Assembly: GCF_005876835.1 (NCBI RefSeq)
Contig: NZ_PPSW01000006.1
Coordinates: 248,001-312,000 of the forward strand
Direction of reading: 5' to 3'
From: Pseudoalteromonas phenolica
GTDB lineage: Bacteria; Pseudomonadota; Gammaproteobacteria; Enterobacterales; Alteromonadaceae
Length of the DNA stretch: 64,000 bases
Under the pieces are notes generated by a model. It was not told where the DNA came from. It worked only from the letters and a program-made list of their open reading frames with translations, and did not search any database. Shown here piece by piece: positions 25,504 through 35,720 of the stretch; the first letter of the stretch is position 1; the number at the start of each line of letters is the position of its first letter. The position numbers were made by a program, and so were the translations under genes.

Positions 25504-28500
25504 GCAGATGCCTTTTTATCAAAATCATTTATCATGGCACTAATTAATTTTAGTCTTTCTTGGCCATTTTTTTCTTCTATGTTGAAGCGTAACTTATTTG
25601 CACCTTCCATTCTATAGACTGACGGATTACTTTGTATCAAAGCAATGATGAACGTTGGGTTAACTTTTGTATCAGAACTGAACTCGAAGTAGCCGCCTTT
25701 GATGTTGGCTTCTATTTTACTCACACCAATTTTGTTCGCTTGAAGTTTAATTTGCTGTATAGCAAACAAGTTTTTAGTCGCATCTGGTAGCAGTCCAAAA
25801 CGGTCAATAAGCTCAACTTTCATTTCGTCTATTTCATCGGCGCTTGCAATAGAAGCGATACGTTTATACATGCTCAGTCGAATATTCACATCTGGAATAT
25901 AATCATCTGGTAGTAGCGCTGGAATTTTAAGATCTACTTCAGTTTGCTGTTGTAACAAGTTCTCAAGTGTTGGCTCTTTACCATCGCGTAGCGCTTGAAC
26001 AGCATGTTCAAGCATCTCCATATATAAAGTGAAGCCAACAGACTGGATTTGACCACTTTGATCATCACCCAACAACTCACCGGCACCACGAATTTCTAAA
26101 TCGTGTGTTGCCAGCGCAAAACCAGCGCCTAAGTCTTCAAGAGACTCTATAGCTTGTAAGCGCTTTACAGCATCTTTGCTGAGAGATTGGCTATTTCTAG
26201 TTAATAAGTAAGCATAAGCTTGATGGTGGCTTCGGCCAACACGTCCTCTTAATTGATGAAGTTGTGCCAAACCAAGTTTGTCAGCTCTATCCATGATAAT
26301 GGTATTTGCAGACGCGATATCAATACCCGTTTCAATGATGGTCGTACACACCAGTACATTATGCTTTTGGTGATAAAAATCACTCATCAGGTTTTCTAAT
26401 TCGCGCTCACGCATTTGGCCATGGGCAATGGCAACACTGGCTTCAGGCACAAGCTCTGAAATATCAAATGCGGTTTTTTCAATGGTTTCTACATTGTTAT
26501 GTAAGAAGTAAACTTGCCCGCCACGTTTTATTTCACGCAAAATGGCTTCTCTTATTAGCTCATCATTTCGCTCTTCAACAAATGTTTTCACAGCTAGGCG
26601 TTTTGCAGGCGGTGTAGCGATAATAGATAAATCTCGCATGCCACTCATCGCCATATTGAGCGTTCTTGGAATTGGTGTGGCAGTCAGCGTTAAAATATCA
26701 ACGTCAGCACGTAGCTGTTTAATTTTCTCTTTTTGACGCACACCAAAACGGTGCTCTTCGTCAACAATGAGTAAGCCTAAATCACTGAATTTAATATTGT
26801 CTTGGATAAGTTTATGAGTACCAATGACAATATCTATGGTGCCATTTTCTAACTTAGATAGGGTTTCTTTTTGCTCTTTTGTGCTGTTAAATCGTGATAA
26901 AACACCAACTTCAACGGGTAAATCTGCAAAACGGTCTTTGAAATTTTCAAAGTGTTGTTGAGCAAGAAGTGTGGTTGGTACCAGCACAGCAACTTGTTTG
27001 CCATCGTTTACCGCGGCAAATGCACCACGCATTGCCACTTCTGTTTTACCAAAACCGACATCACCACAGACTAATCGATCCATTGCTTGATTAGATTGCA
27101 TATCTGCAAGCACAGCTTCTATGGCGTTACGTTGATCGTCAGTTTCTTCAAATGGGAAGCTATCTGCAAAATCACGATAACCCTGACCATCAAGCTTAAA
27201 CTTGTATCCAGGTTTACTTTGGCGTTTTGCATAGATATCGAGTAATTCAGCGGCAACGTCTCTGACTTTTTCTGCGGCACGCCTTTTCGCCTTTTCCCAT
27301 ACATCTGAGCCTAGCTTATGAAGTGGTGCGGATGCTTCTTCACCACCTGAATAACGACTCAACATGTGTAAAGCAGAAACAGGTACATAAAGTTTTGCTT
27401 CGTTAGCATAGGTAATGGTCACAAACTCGGTTGCTACACCCGCTGCATCGATAGTTTGTAAACCTAGGTATCTACCCACACCGTGGTCTAAATGAACAAT
27501 CGGTTGACCTTCTTTGAGCTCAGCTAAGTTACGAATTAAAGCGTCTTGGCCTTGTTCATATTTATGCTTGCGGCGGCGTCTTTGTGAGACTTTAATACCA
27601 AGCAACTCTTGCTCAGTAATAATGTTAAGTTTGGGTTTACCAGAGAGTGAAATACTTTGCTCGAGTGGACTTACAATAATACCGACGTCATTAGAGGTAG
27701 CGGTAAAATCGTTCAGATGTTCGAATTGCTTAAGTTTTAAATTTGTTGTTTTTAATAATGTAAGTAACGATTCCCGACGACCGTCAGATTCTACACTAAA
27801 CAAAATGCGTGCTTTTTGCTTCTTTTGTTCAGCTATAAACTTCAAAATAGCATCGTAAGGCTCTGGTTTTTTATGGTCGATTCGTACGCCATCAATTAAA
27901 GCCGCATCTAAATTTGTATTGCCCGCTTTTGTTGGTAATTTGGCTTGAGTTAAATTTACTCGTGCGAATTGTTTAAACTGCTGATAAAGCGATTCCACAG
28001 GTAAGTAGAGCTTTTCTGGCGATAATAGCGGCCTTAAAGGGTCAACTCGTCGGTTTTCGTATCTTTTTTCAACATCATCCCAAAAACTCTTTGCAGCATG
28101 TTCTATGTCGGCAAGATGCATAATTGCTGCATCTTCTGGGAGATAATCAAAAATGGTTGAAAGCGACTCAAAGAATAGGGGTAAATAATACTCGATCCCA
28201 GCAGGCCAATTTGCCTTGCTAACCTGCATATAGATAGAGTCTTGCTCTGAGCTTGCGCCAAACTCTGCTCGATAAGCTATTCTGAATCTTTCAATATCTT
28301 CTGGGTTAGTTGGAAATTCATGGGCAGGTAATAGGTCAATTTCTTTGACTGTATCACTAGAGCGCTGTGTTTCAATATCGAATAAACGAATAGAATCTAT
28401 TTCGTCGTCGAAAAAATCAATACGGTAGGGCGTTTTACTGCCCATTGGGTATAGATCTACAATAGAGCCTCTCACTGCAAATTCACCATGTTCCATGACT

Positions 28501-28973
28501 TGTTGAACATGTCGATAACCCGACTCTGTTAATGAGTCTTTTAGCTGCTGCGCATCAACCGTATCGCCACAATTAAACTTAAGTGCTTGACCATAAATAA
28601 AACTAGGTGGCGCTGTTCTAAGCATGAGGGTTGAAACTGGAATAATTAAAACAGTCTTACTTTGCTGTTTCAATGCATTAAGCGTTTCAAGGCGCTGTGA
28701 AATAATATCTTGGTGTGGCGAGAAGTGGTCATAAGGTAGTGTTTCCCAGTCAGGGAATGTCATCACCTTAAATTCTTGTAATAAATAGTCTAATTCTGTT
28801 TCAAGGCGCAAAGCAGAAGGGGTATCTGGGGTGACAATGACCGTCATCGATTTTTTATCAGCTATGTTTGCACTAATTGTGAGCGCTAAGCCACTGCCTG
28901 TTAACTGTCCCCAGCTAATTTTATCTTTGTTATTTTTTACCCAAGGCATAGATTGCCAATGCGCAGACGCCAT
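25500..28973 (-). CDS. mfd: Transcription-repair coupling factor Mfd
   Basis: At 1157 residues it has full Mfd length. In order: a UvrB-homology module (residues about 1-330), the CarD-like RNA polymerase interaction domain near 480-545 (GQPIVHLDHGVGRYLGL), and RecG-like helicase motifs (Walker A GDVGFGKTEVAMR, VDEEHRFG, TATPIPRTL, QLRGRVGRS). A TRCF C-terminal domain ends the protein. It pushes stalled RNA polymerase off lesions and recruits UvrA. No residue loss was noticed. It begins a minus-strand unit with csiV. Confidence 0.97.
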   Translation of the reverse strand: MASAHWQSMPWVKNNKDKISWGQLTGSGLALTISANIADKKSMTVIVTPDTPSALRLETELDYLLQEFKVMTFPDWETLPYDHFSPHQDIISQRLETLNALKQQSKTVLIIPVSTLMLRTAPPSFIYGQALKFNCGDTVDAQQLKDSLTESGYRHVQQVMEHGEFAVRGSIVDLYPMGSKTPYRIDFFDDEIDSIRLFDIETQRSSDTVKEIDLLPAHEFPTNPEDIERFRIAYRAEFGASSEQDSIYMQVSKANWPAGIEYYLPLFFESLSTIFDYLPEDAAIMHLADIEHAAKSFWDDVEKRYENRRVDPLRPLLSPEKLYLPVESLYQQFKQFARVNLTQAKLPTKAGNTNLDAALIDGVRIDHKKPEPYDAILKFIAEQKKQKARILFSVESDGRRESLLTLLKTTNLKLKQFEHLNDFTATSNDVGIIVSPLEQSISLSGKPKLNIITEQELLGIKVSQRRRRKHKYEQGQDALIRNLAELKEGQPIVHLDHGVGRYLGLQTIDAAGVATEFVTITYANEAKLYVPVSALHMLSRYSGGEEASAPLHKLGSDVWEKAKRRAAEKVRDVAAELLDIYAKRQSKPGYKFKLDGQGYRDFADSFPFEETDDQRNAIEAVLADMQSNQAMDRLVCGDVGFGKTEVAMRGAFAAVNDGKQVAVLVPTTLLAQQHFENFKDRFADLPVEVGVLSRFNSTKEQKETLSKLENGTIDIVIGTHKLIQDNIKFSDLGLLIVDEEHRFGVRQKEKIKQLRADVDILTLTATPIPRTLNMAMSGMRDLSIIATPPAKRLAVKTFVEERNDELIREAILREIKRGGQVYFLHNNVETIEKTAFDISELVPEASVAIAHGQMRERELENLMSDFYHQKHNVLVCTTIIETGIDIASANTIIMDRADKLGLAQLHQLRGRVGRSHHQAYAYLLTRNSQSLSKDAVKRLQAIESLEDLGAGFALATHDLEIRGAGELLGDDQSGQIQSVGFTLYMEMLEHAVQALRDGKEPTLENLLQQQTEVDLKIPALLPDDYIPDVNIRLSMYKRIASIASADEIDEMKVELIDRFGLLPDATKNLFAIQQIKLQANKIGVSKIEANIKGGYFEFSSDTKVNPTFIIALIQSNPSVYRMEGANKLRFNIEEKNGQERLKLISAMINDFDKKASA

Positions 28974-29032
28974 GAAAGCTCCTATTTCTTATAATAATGC
29001 TGAGAATTAGAGGTAGTTAATACCACCTGTGT

Positions 29033-29920
29033 TTAATCTCTATAAATTTTTTGTAAGTCACCGTAATGGTCGATACGGCGGTCACGTAGATACGGCCAAA
29101 TACGGCGAACAGATTCACTACGGGCCTGATCAATTTCTACCGTTAAGGTTTGTGCTTCTTGCTCATCAGCATGCAATAACATTTCACCTTGAGGACCAGT
29201 TACAAAGGAATTACCCCAAAATTGAATGCCTTCACTTTGACCGGATGTATCTGCTTCATGACCGACACGGTTTACTGAAATAACAGGCACTCCGTTTGCA
29301 ACAGCGTGCGCACGTTGTGAGATGATCCATGCGTCGCGCTGACGAATTTGCTCATCTTTATCATCACGAGGATCCCAGCCAATCGCTGTAGGGTAAATTA
29401 ATAACTCAGCGCCAGCCATTGCCATTAAACGAGCTGCTTCGGGGAACCATTGATCCCAACATACTAATACACCTAATTTACCAATCGACGTTTGAATAGG
29501 TTCAAAGCCCAAATCACCAGGTGTAAAGTAGAACTTTTCGTAAAAACCAGGATCATCAGGGATGTGCATTTTTCTGTATTTCCCAGCGATGCTGCCATCA
29601 GTGTCCAATACAACAGCAGTATTGTGATATAAACCCGTAGCACGCTTTTCAAATAGAGAAGTTACAATAACGACATTCAGCTCTTTTGCGAGCTCACCGT
29701 AAAGTTCAGTCGAAGGTCCTGGGATTGTTTCAGCTAAATCGAACAGTTCTGTATCTTCTGTTTGGCAAAAATAGAGACTTCTGTGAAGCTCTTGCAGCAC
29801 AATAAGCTTCGCACCTTGCGCTGCGGCATTTTTAATTTCAGCGACTGTTTTATTCGTGTTTTCTGTAACGTCACTTGAGTTACTGTGTTGAACAATGCCC
29901 ACTTTTAATTTGTTAGACAT
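29033..29920 (-). CDS. aguB: N-carbamoylputrescine amidohydrolase
   Basis: A 295-residue nitrilase-superfamily enzyme with the catalytic triad E44 (VLQELHRS), K117 (KYRKMHIPDDP) and C154 (VLVCWDQWFPE). The WDQWFPEAAR block is typical of plant and bacterial N-carbamoylputrescine amidases. It hydrolyses N-carbamoylputrescine to putrescine, CO2 and ammonia, the last step of the agmatine route to putrescine. Its start lies one base after the aguA stop. Confidence 0.95.
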   Translation of the reverse strand: MSNKLKVGIVQHSNSSDVTENTNKTVAEIKNAAAQGAKLIVLQELHRSLYFCQTEDTELFDLAETIPGPSTELYGELAKELNVVIVTSLFEKRATGLYHNTAVVLDTDGSIAGKYRKMHIPDDPGFYEKFYFTPGDLGFEPIQTSIGKLGVLVCWDQWFPEAARLMAMAGAELLIYPTAIGWDPRDDKDEQIRQRDAWIISQRAHAVANGVPVISVNRVGHEADTSGQSEGIQFWGNSFVTGPQGEMLLHADEQEAQTLTVEIDQARSESVRRIWPYLRDRRIDHYGDLQKIYRD

Positions 29921-29921
29921 G

Positions 29922-30965
29922 TTAAATCCTCTTTAAAAAGCCTTTCGGCAATTGCATGGTAATACAGTGTAAGCTGCCGAATTGATGAATGATAGGAACA
30001 CAATCAATCCCAATCACAGTATGCTCTGGATAAGCTAGCTGAATTTGTTTAAGCGCAAGCGCATCTTTTTCATCGTTATAAACCGGCACGAGCACCGTTT
30101 TGTTCATGATAAAATAGTTCGCGTAGGTTGCTGGTAGGCGGTTGCCTTCATCATCAAAGATCGCTTTTGGCCAAGGTAGCTCAATTAGTTTATAAGCGTC
30201 ACCTGAAGGTGTTCGAAATGAGCGCAATTGTTCGGCCATTTTAGATAAAGCAGCATAATGTTCATCATTTTCATCATCGCAGCCAACATAAACTAAGGTA
30301 TTATTTGGTGCAAATCTCACTAGGGTATCTATGTGGCTGTCGGTGTCATCACCTGCTAAATAACCGTGATCGACCCATAAAAAGTCTTTTGCACCTAGCT
30401 TGTCTTTTAAGATTTCTTCAACGCCATCTTTTGACAATTCTGGGTTACGGTTATCATTTAACAAGCACTCGGTGGTTGTTAATAATGTACCTGATTCATT
30501 AATTTCAATTCCACCACCTTCGAGTACCATGTCGACGACATCATAATCATTCTCAGATGCGGCAAGTTCATCAACAAGTATTTTATTGATTTTATTATCT
30601 AGATCTGCAGCAAATTTATTGCCCCAGCCTGTAAAGGTAAAGTCTTTAATTGATAACTTTCCCTCGGTATTTTGGGTCGTGATAGGGCCGTGATCTCGAG
30701 CCCAGGTATCATTACACGGGTTAACTACAAAATGAACTTTTGTGAGGTCAACTTCATGGTTTTTTAGTAAGTTTGAAATGTGAGCTTTAAGCGATACATT
30801 GTGGGCAACAATCACCACATCTTCTACTTGTGATATTTGCTGGCATAAAGCGACGTATACAGGCTCAACTTTGTCTAAAATATCAGACCAATCAGTGTCT
30901 AAATGAGGCCAAGTTAGCATAACTGCATCTTGCTCGGCCCACTCTGGTAAAAGTTTAAATTGCAT
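29922..30965 (-). CDS. aguA: Agmatine deiminase
   Basis: A 347-residue guanidino-group-modifying enzyme (PPAD family). The early motif LPEWAEQDAVMLTWPH, the NDTWARDHGPI block, the LEGGGIE motif and the C-terminal catalytic cysteine C334 (FGSLHCITMQLP) are all present. It converts agmatine to N-carbamoylputrescine, the substrate of the adjacent aguB product. The pair forms a complete two-step route and is probably one transcript. Confidence 0.95.
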   Translation of the reverse strand: MQFKLLPEWAEQDAVMLTWPHLDTDWSDILDKVEPVYVALCQQISQVEDVVIVAHNVSLKAHISNLLKNHEVDLTKVHFVVNPCNDTWARDHGPITTQNTEGKLSIKDFTFTGWGNKFAADLDNKINKILVDELAASENDYDVVDMVLEGGGIEINESGTLLTTTECLLNDNRNPELSKDGVEEILKDKLGAKDFLWVDHGYLAGDDTDSHIDTLVRFAPNNTLVYVGCDDENDEHYAALSKMAEQLRSFRTPSGDAYKLIELPWPKAIFDDEGNRLPATYANYFIMNKTVLVPVYNDEKDALALKQIQLAYPEHTVIGIDCVPIIHQFGSLHCITMQLPKGFLKRI

Positions 30966-31041
30966 TAGCGATTGAGATAAAAGAAATATAATTCTCTATT
31001 TTATCATTTACACTCGAACTGTCAGTATTTTTGTCTGCTCG

Positions 31042-31617
31042 TTACTTATTTTGCTTTTTTTTTAGTTGTCGTGTTTGTGCATGTAGACTTGCTCTGACCA
31101 TTAACTCTTGATCGTCGTCTCTAATTTGTACAAAAGCCAAAGTATGCTGATATTGATTTTCACCTAAATATTCAACGTCAATGACTTGTGTATAACAATA
31201 AATCGCACTGGCTTCATGATTTAAAAAAATCTTGGTTCTTAAGTTTTGACCTACTGCAAAGGGTGAAGCACACGTCACTTTAAGACCACCACCACCATAA
31301 CTATCACAATATTGATTGGTGTCGTCGGGTTGTTCTGTTGCGAGAATATGACTCATTATAAGGTCAATTTTTCGAGACTGTGCTTTTAAGTATTCAGCAA
31401 GCTCAGAGGCAACATCACCTAAGTTTCTCAGTGGCCTTAAAGCATTTACGTCTAATTCATTGACCTCGTTTGCCAACCTAAAAAGAGGTGGGATGGATAG
31501 CTCAAGCGCTTGTTTAGTTTGTGGTACTTCACTTTCTTCTACAGCAAACAGATTGACTTGATTTGCTTCTTCTACTTGAAAATAGGCACTAAATTCTTCT
31601 TTTAAGTTGCTGCTCAT
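31042..31617 (-). CDS. PilZ-like domain protein
   Basis: A 191-residue cytoplasmic protein. The N-terminal 100 residues are helical. The C-terminal part has CDSYGGGGLKVTCASPFAVGQNL, which resembles the D-x-S-x-x-G half of the PilZ c-di-GMP motif and the strand that follows it. The upstream RxxxR half is not evident, so it may be a non-binding or tandem-type PilZ. It stands alone with its own start region. A role in c-di-GMP output is inference only. Confidence 0.6.
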   Translation of the reverse strand: MSSNLKEEFSAYFQVEEANQVNLFAVEESEVPQTKQALELSIPPLFRLANEVNELDVNALRPLRNLGDVASELAEYLKAQSRKIDLIMSHILATEQPDDTNQYCDSYGGGGLKVTCASPFAVGQNLRTKIFLNHEASAIYCYTQVIDVEYLGENQYQHTLAFVQIRDDDQELMVRASLHAQTRQLKKKQNK

Positions 31618-31783
31618 TGGGTTACGGCTTAATTAAATTTAAAGTATCTTAACCTTGTTTATTATTAATCTCTAGTTTTGTTGTTTCTGGTGAGCTTTAT
31701 ATGATATATATTGGAACACATCATACTGAATAAGTAGCAAATTAATTAAGTGCTATAAATGCTGTAGTTAAACAAGGAAATCA

Positions 31784-32797
31784 ATGAAGATCCCAACTAA
31801 ATTAAAAAAAGGGTGTAAAGTTGCAGTTTGCACCTTTTCATCACCAGTACCTCTGAGTTTAGAAAAGCGTTTTCAAGAATGTATCAAAACTTTAAAGTCA
31901 TTTGGTCTTGACGTTTATGTTGATGAAAATGTCTTATCTGATGAGGCTATTTCAAAGCAGTGCATTGCAAATTCATTAAATAAATATCTATGTGACGATA
32001 AGTATGATGCGGTTATTCCACCATGGGGCGGAGATTTTGCCATTGAAGTTTTGCCTTTGCTTGATTGGGATAGGATTGCAAAATCAAAGCCAAAATGGAT
32101 TTTTGGTTTTTCTGATATTAGTACTTTGACATCAACGATAACGAGCCGAGTGGGTTGGCACACCGTTCATAGTGCTAACTTAATGCAGCTTGCAGGAAAT
32201 GAAAACAGTGATTATGTTAAATCACTGTTTGATTTACTTTTTAATGCAGAAGAGGGTTATTCGTTTGAGCAAAAGTCTTCTTCTTTTCATGAATTTGATT
32301 ATCCCGATTATAAAAGTAAGCCGTTGTCATCTTATTCTTTAGACACAATGAGTGAATTAATCATCATTAATAATCATGAAGAAAAGTCCATAAAAGGTTC
32401 ATTAATTGGTGGATGTATTGACACACTCCAGCTTACGATGGGATCAGAGTTTTTGTCACTTGAAAGTAAGGGGAATTCAAAAGACATCATACTTTATCTG
32501 GAAAATGCAGAGTTAAGTACAACACAATATAAGCGTGCACTTTTGAGTCTAAAAATTAAAGGTTTCTTTTCGAAGTGTCATTGTATTTTAATTGGCAGAA
32601 ATAAATTCGAGTATTCGAATGATTTACTTGGAAATGAAGAAATCATTTTGAATGAAGTGTTTGCTGATCTAAACATTCCTGTTTTCGGAAACCTAGATAT
32701 TGGCCACGTTTCTCCTAATTTCACACTCGTGAATGGCGCTACAGCGCAGGTGAATTTTGCAAAAAATAAAATAATATTAAATCAAGAGTTGATATAA
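31784..32797 (+). CDS. S66 family LD-carboxypeptidase / MccF-like serine peptidase
   Basis: A 337-residue protein of the S66 family. The nucleophile is S110 in IFGFSDISTLT; the triad Glu is probably in YLENAE and the His in IGHVSPNFTL. WGGDFAIEVL near residue 81 matches the family's GG motif. Members trim tetrapeptides in peptidoglycan recycling (LdcA) or cleave microcin C-type acyl-adenylates for self-immunity (MccF). The length and N-terminus fit the MccF-like branch slightly better, but this cannot be settled here. It is a single-gene unit. Confidence 0.85.
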   Translation: MKIPTKLKKGCKVAVCTFSSPVPLSLEKRFQECIKTLKSFGLDVYVDENVLSDEAISKQCIANSLNKYLCDDKYDAVIPPWGGDFAIEVLPLLDWDRIAKSKPKWIFGFSDISTLTSTITSRVGWHTVHSANLMQLAGNENSDYVKSLFDLLFNAEEGYSFEQKSSSFHEFDYPDYKSKPLSSYSLDTMSELIIINNHEEKSIKGSLIGGCIDTLQLTMGSEFLSLESKGNSKDIILYLENAELSTTQYKRALLSLKIKGFFSKCHCILIGRNKFEYSNDLLGNEEIILNEVFADLNIPVFGNLDIGHVSPNFTLVNGATAQVNFAKNKIILNQELI

Positions 32798-33052
32798 AAT
32801 TATTATTATTCAACGATTTGGATTTTACCTTTTATAGGGATGTATAACGAAATTCCTTTTAACTAGTTAAAAGTATTAGTTTTTTATTCATCCCCTAATA
32901 TCTTTATCCCTTTCTCTTATAATCCCCTAAATTTAAATTGATATCATTTTGGATTTCCATTAATTTAGCACTTAAGGGTTAGTTTTTTCTTGCCATTGTA
33001 TAAAAATAAAGCGCATCACTGATTGTGAATGCCAATATGAGTTATCTCAACT
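32798..33052. other. Intergenic region without a recognisable gene
   Basis: About 255 A/T-rich bases between two plus-strand genes. I see no terminator-grade hairpin and no conserved ORF. It presumably holds the promoter of the cyclase at 33053. Confidence 0.5.
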
Positions 33053-34099
33053 ATGGATTTTAATACCTCGTTATCTCATTCTGCCCAGTGTCTTAAGCAA
33101 GCAATACCGCTCCTGGTCAAATATAAAATACCGGTAACACCGATAAATTATGCTATTTGGTATTGTTATGTTCTAGGTAGCAATTTAGCTTTGAATATTG
33201 AGCTTGATAATATTCTCGCAGAACATGGTACTTGCCCAGCTTCATCAGCTAGATATTTATTTGACAAATACTTGTCTGACAAAGACTTAGCTCTTTTTCA
33301 TCAGATCTCCGATAATTTTCAAGGTACACTTGAGTCTGTACAAATTGACATAGACTCAACACTTGCGAGTTCTCAAAGCTTTAATTCTGTTTTGTTGCAG
33401 TGTAAATCAGATCTCAGCGCGCTTGATAAGAATGATATATCTAGTTTTGATAATGTATTGAGCTATGTTGATAAACTGACTGAAGAGTCTGTTGTTATGC
33501 AGCAAACGGCTTTTTCTTTTCAAAAAAAATTGCAAGCTGCATACAGTGAAATTACAGAGTTAAAACAAGCCCTTGTAAGTACACAGGAAGCAGCAGTAAC
33601 AGATCAGCTTACAGGTTTACTTAACCGAGGTAAGTTCGACGATGATATTGTAGTACATATCAATCAGTTTATTAGCAGCAACCCAATTTCTAAAACACTT
33701 GTCTTTTTAGATATTGACCACTTTAAACAATTTAATGACGATTTTGGTCATCAAAAAGGGGATGATGTACTCAAAGTTGTTGCTAATAAGCTTTCGAGGC
33801 ATTGTTTAAATAAAGCTAATGCTTATAGATATGGTGGTGAAGAGTTCTGTATTTTGGCAGACTTCAAGAGTGTTAGCGAGGCATTAAATTTCTGTCAGGC
33901 TATTCGTCAAGATATTGAAAAACTCTCAGTTAAAGGAAAGAGAACCGGTAAAGCAATACGCAATATTACAGCGAGCTTTGGTATTGCGTTTTATAAACAA
34001 AAACAAAGTTTAGAGGACTTTATTTCTTGTGCGGATAAGGCTTTATATCTAGCAAAAGCCCATGGTCGTAATAGAGTAGAAATAGCGCCAGCAATTTAA
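33053..34099 (+). CDS. Cytoplasmic diguanylate cyclase (GGDEF)
   Basis: A 348-residue protein with a helical N-terminal region (residues 1-175), including a conserved opening (CLKQAIPLLVKYKIPVTPINYAIWY, cited by position 33090-33165) found in a family of soluble cyclases. The C-terminal GGDEF domain has active site YRYGGEEFCIL and DIDHFKQFND. The RxxD inhibition site five residues before GGEEF is absent, so product feedback may be lost. No membrane helix was seen. It is the second cyclase in the window. Confidence 0.9.
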   Translation: MDFNTSLSHSAQCLKQAIPLLVKYKIPVTPINYAIWYCYVLGSNLALNIELDNILAEHGTCPASSARYLFDKYLSDKDLALFHQISDNFQGTLESVQIDIDSTLASSQSFNSVLLQCKSDLSALDKNDISSFDNVLSYVDKLTEESVVMQQTAFSFQKKLQAAYSEITELKQALVSTQEAAVTDQLTGLLNRGKFDDDIVVHINQFISSNPISKTLVFLDIDHFKQFNDDFGHQKGDDVLKVVANKLSRHCLNKANAYRYGGEEFCILADFKSVSEALNFCQAIRQDIEKLSVKGKRTGKAIRNITASFGIAFYKQKQSLEDFISCADKALYLAKAHGRNRVEIAPAI

Positions 34100-34126
34100 T
34101 CAGGTTTTATCGAATCTATTAGACGC

Positions 34127-34132
34127 TATAAT
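34127..34132 (+). promoter_or_regulatory. -10 element (TATAAT) of a short transcript
   Basis: A consensus TATAAT lies 28 bases after the cyclase stop. The -35 region is poor (TTTTAT near 34105). A short transcript from about 34139 would run to the terminator at 34212-34236. Confidence 0.4.
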
Positions 34133-34138
34133 GTGGTT

Positions 34139-34236
34139 TTATTTTACATAGGGATGATTACAATGATCTTGTTTTCACACTTATCCCTCATGTTTACCCA
34201 TGATGTGTTTTAGGCCGCGTTTAGCGGCCTTTTTTT
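34139..34236 (+). ncRNA. Candidate small RNA or leader-peptide transcript of about 100 nt
   Basis: The segment lies between a TATAAT box and an intrinsic terminator, with no downstream gene on this strand, so it looks like a self-contained short transcript. It holds a 19-codon ORF (34154-34213, start ATG preceded by AGGG) whose TAG stop overlaps the foot of the terminator stem. The ORF would give a small hydrophobic peptide (MITMILFSHLSLMFTHDVF). It could equally be the cyclase mRNA 3' end. Confidence 0.4.
34212..34236 (+). terminator. Rho-independent terminator
   Basis: AGGCCGC pairs with GCGGCCT around GTTTA and is followed by seven T. It is 113 bases after the cyclase stop and ends the candidate small RNA. 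Confidence 0.9.
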
Positions 34237-34386
34237 ATCCTTCTTGAAATTATTACTTATAAAGCAGTACTTGTTTTATATTAATTTTTCCTTGCTTAAT
34301 CCTGTCGATTTAATTCACACCATTTATAAAAAAGTCGCATCAGAAGTAAGTGCGGCTTATCACGTTTTTCATTACTATGCTTTGCT

Positions 34387-35709
34387 TTAAAGCACCATGG
34401 CTGCAATCCAACCAAATATGAGCAATGGAATATTAAAGTGGATAAATGTTGGGATCACTGAGTCTTTAATATGATCGTGTTGACCGTCAGCATTGAGCCC
34501 TGATGTAGGGCCTAGAGTTGAATCTGAAGCTGGAGAGCCCGCGTCGCCTAAAGCACCGGCGGTGCCAACCAGTGCAGCAGTTGCCATTGGAGAAAAACCA
34601 ATAGTCAGGCAAAGTGGCACAAATAAAGTGGCGATAATTGGCACTGTAGAAAATGAACTACCTATGCCCATTGTGATCAATAAACCCACTAGCAAAATCA
34701 TTGCAGCTGCTAAAGGCTTATTACCTGAGACAATATCAGCAGTAGTGTTAACCAAGCTAGCTACATCACCTGTTGCTTTCATCACTGACGCGAAGCCTTG
34801 AGCTGAAATCATGATAAAGCCAATCATGGCCATCATAGCAACACCTTGGCTAAAGACATCAGAGCTTTGCTCCCACTTTACAATGCCGAATATGCTAAAA
34901 ATCATCACACCAACAAGGCCACCTAATATCATTGAGCCGCTGACATTTTGTGCCAGTAATGAGCATACAACGGCAATACCGCCAATGATCATTACCTTTT
35001 TAGGATTGTCGACATTTATCTTAGTCGATGATTTTTCTGATTCTTTGTCTGAGTAGTGTCTGTCCTTTCTATAACTAAAAAACACTGCGATGATCAGGCC
35101 GAGAAGCATACCTAGCGCTGGAATAATCATGGCTTCAGGTACATCGGTATTCACTATTTCTAAGCCGTTTTCAGCTAAGTTTTTATGCAAAATAGAATAA
35201 AGGTAAATACCGCCAAAGCCATAAGGGAGAACCATATAAGAAGTCGCAAGTCCAAATGTTAAAATACAAGCAATAGCACGTCTATCAAGCTGTAGCTTAT
35301 TAAAGACCACCAACAATGGCGGGATCAAAATAGGTATAAATGCGATATGTACGGGGACCAAATTTTGTGACGCAATCGCGCATGCCAAAATGATGGTCAT
35401 GATCAGCATGCTTAATGTTTGCAAATGTTTAGAGTGTGCTTTGTCGACTTTTGACAGTAATTTATCTGCAAGAATGAGCGTTAAGCCAGATTTTGATATG
35501 GCTACTGCAAATGCACCGAGCATAGCGTAACTTAAAGCGATTTCTGCACCACCAGATAAACCACTGTTAAATGCTTGTAATGTATCTCCTAAACCGAGAC
35601 CTGAAATCAGACCTGCAGAAAGCGCACTGATTGTCATTGCAACAATCACGTTCACTCTGGCCAAAGACAGGCCTAACATGAGTAAAACCCCAATTAATAC
35701 TGAATTCAT
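34387..35709 (-). CDS. Na+/H+ antiporter family (YuiF-type) transporter
   Basis: A 440-residue polytopic protein with about eleven to twelve membrane helices. It matches the family annotated as Na+/H+ antiporter / histidine permease YuiF: the N-terminal [19 protein letters not shown], the helix breaks with [15 protein letters not shown], and the C-terminal [20 protein letters not shown]. The ion or substrate is not settled for this family. The upstream tgpA gene ends 11 bases before its start, so it may be the last gene of that operon. Confidence 0.82.
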   Translation of the reverse strand: MNSVLIGVLLMLGLSLARVNVIVAMTISALSAGLISGLGLGDTLQAFNSGLSGGAEIALSYAMLGAFAVAISKSGLTLILADKLLSKVDKAHSKHLQTLSMLIMTIILACAIASQNLVPVHIAFIPILIPPLLVVFNKLQLDRRAIACILTFGLATSYMVLPYGFGGIYLYSILHKNLAENGLEIVNTDVPEAMIIPALGMLLGLIIAVFFSYRKDRHYSDKESEKSSTKINVDNPKKVMIIGGIAVVCSLLAQNVSGSMILGGLVGVMIFSIFGIVKWEQSSDVFSQGVAMMAMIGFIMISAQGFASVMKATGDVASLVNTTADIVSGNKPLAAAMILLVGLLITMGIGSSFSTVPIIATLFVPLCLTIGFSPMATAALVGTAGALGDAGSPASDSTLGPTSGLNADGQHDHIKDSVIPTFIHFNIPLLIFGWIAAMVL

Positions 35710-35720
35710 ACTAATCTCTT

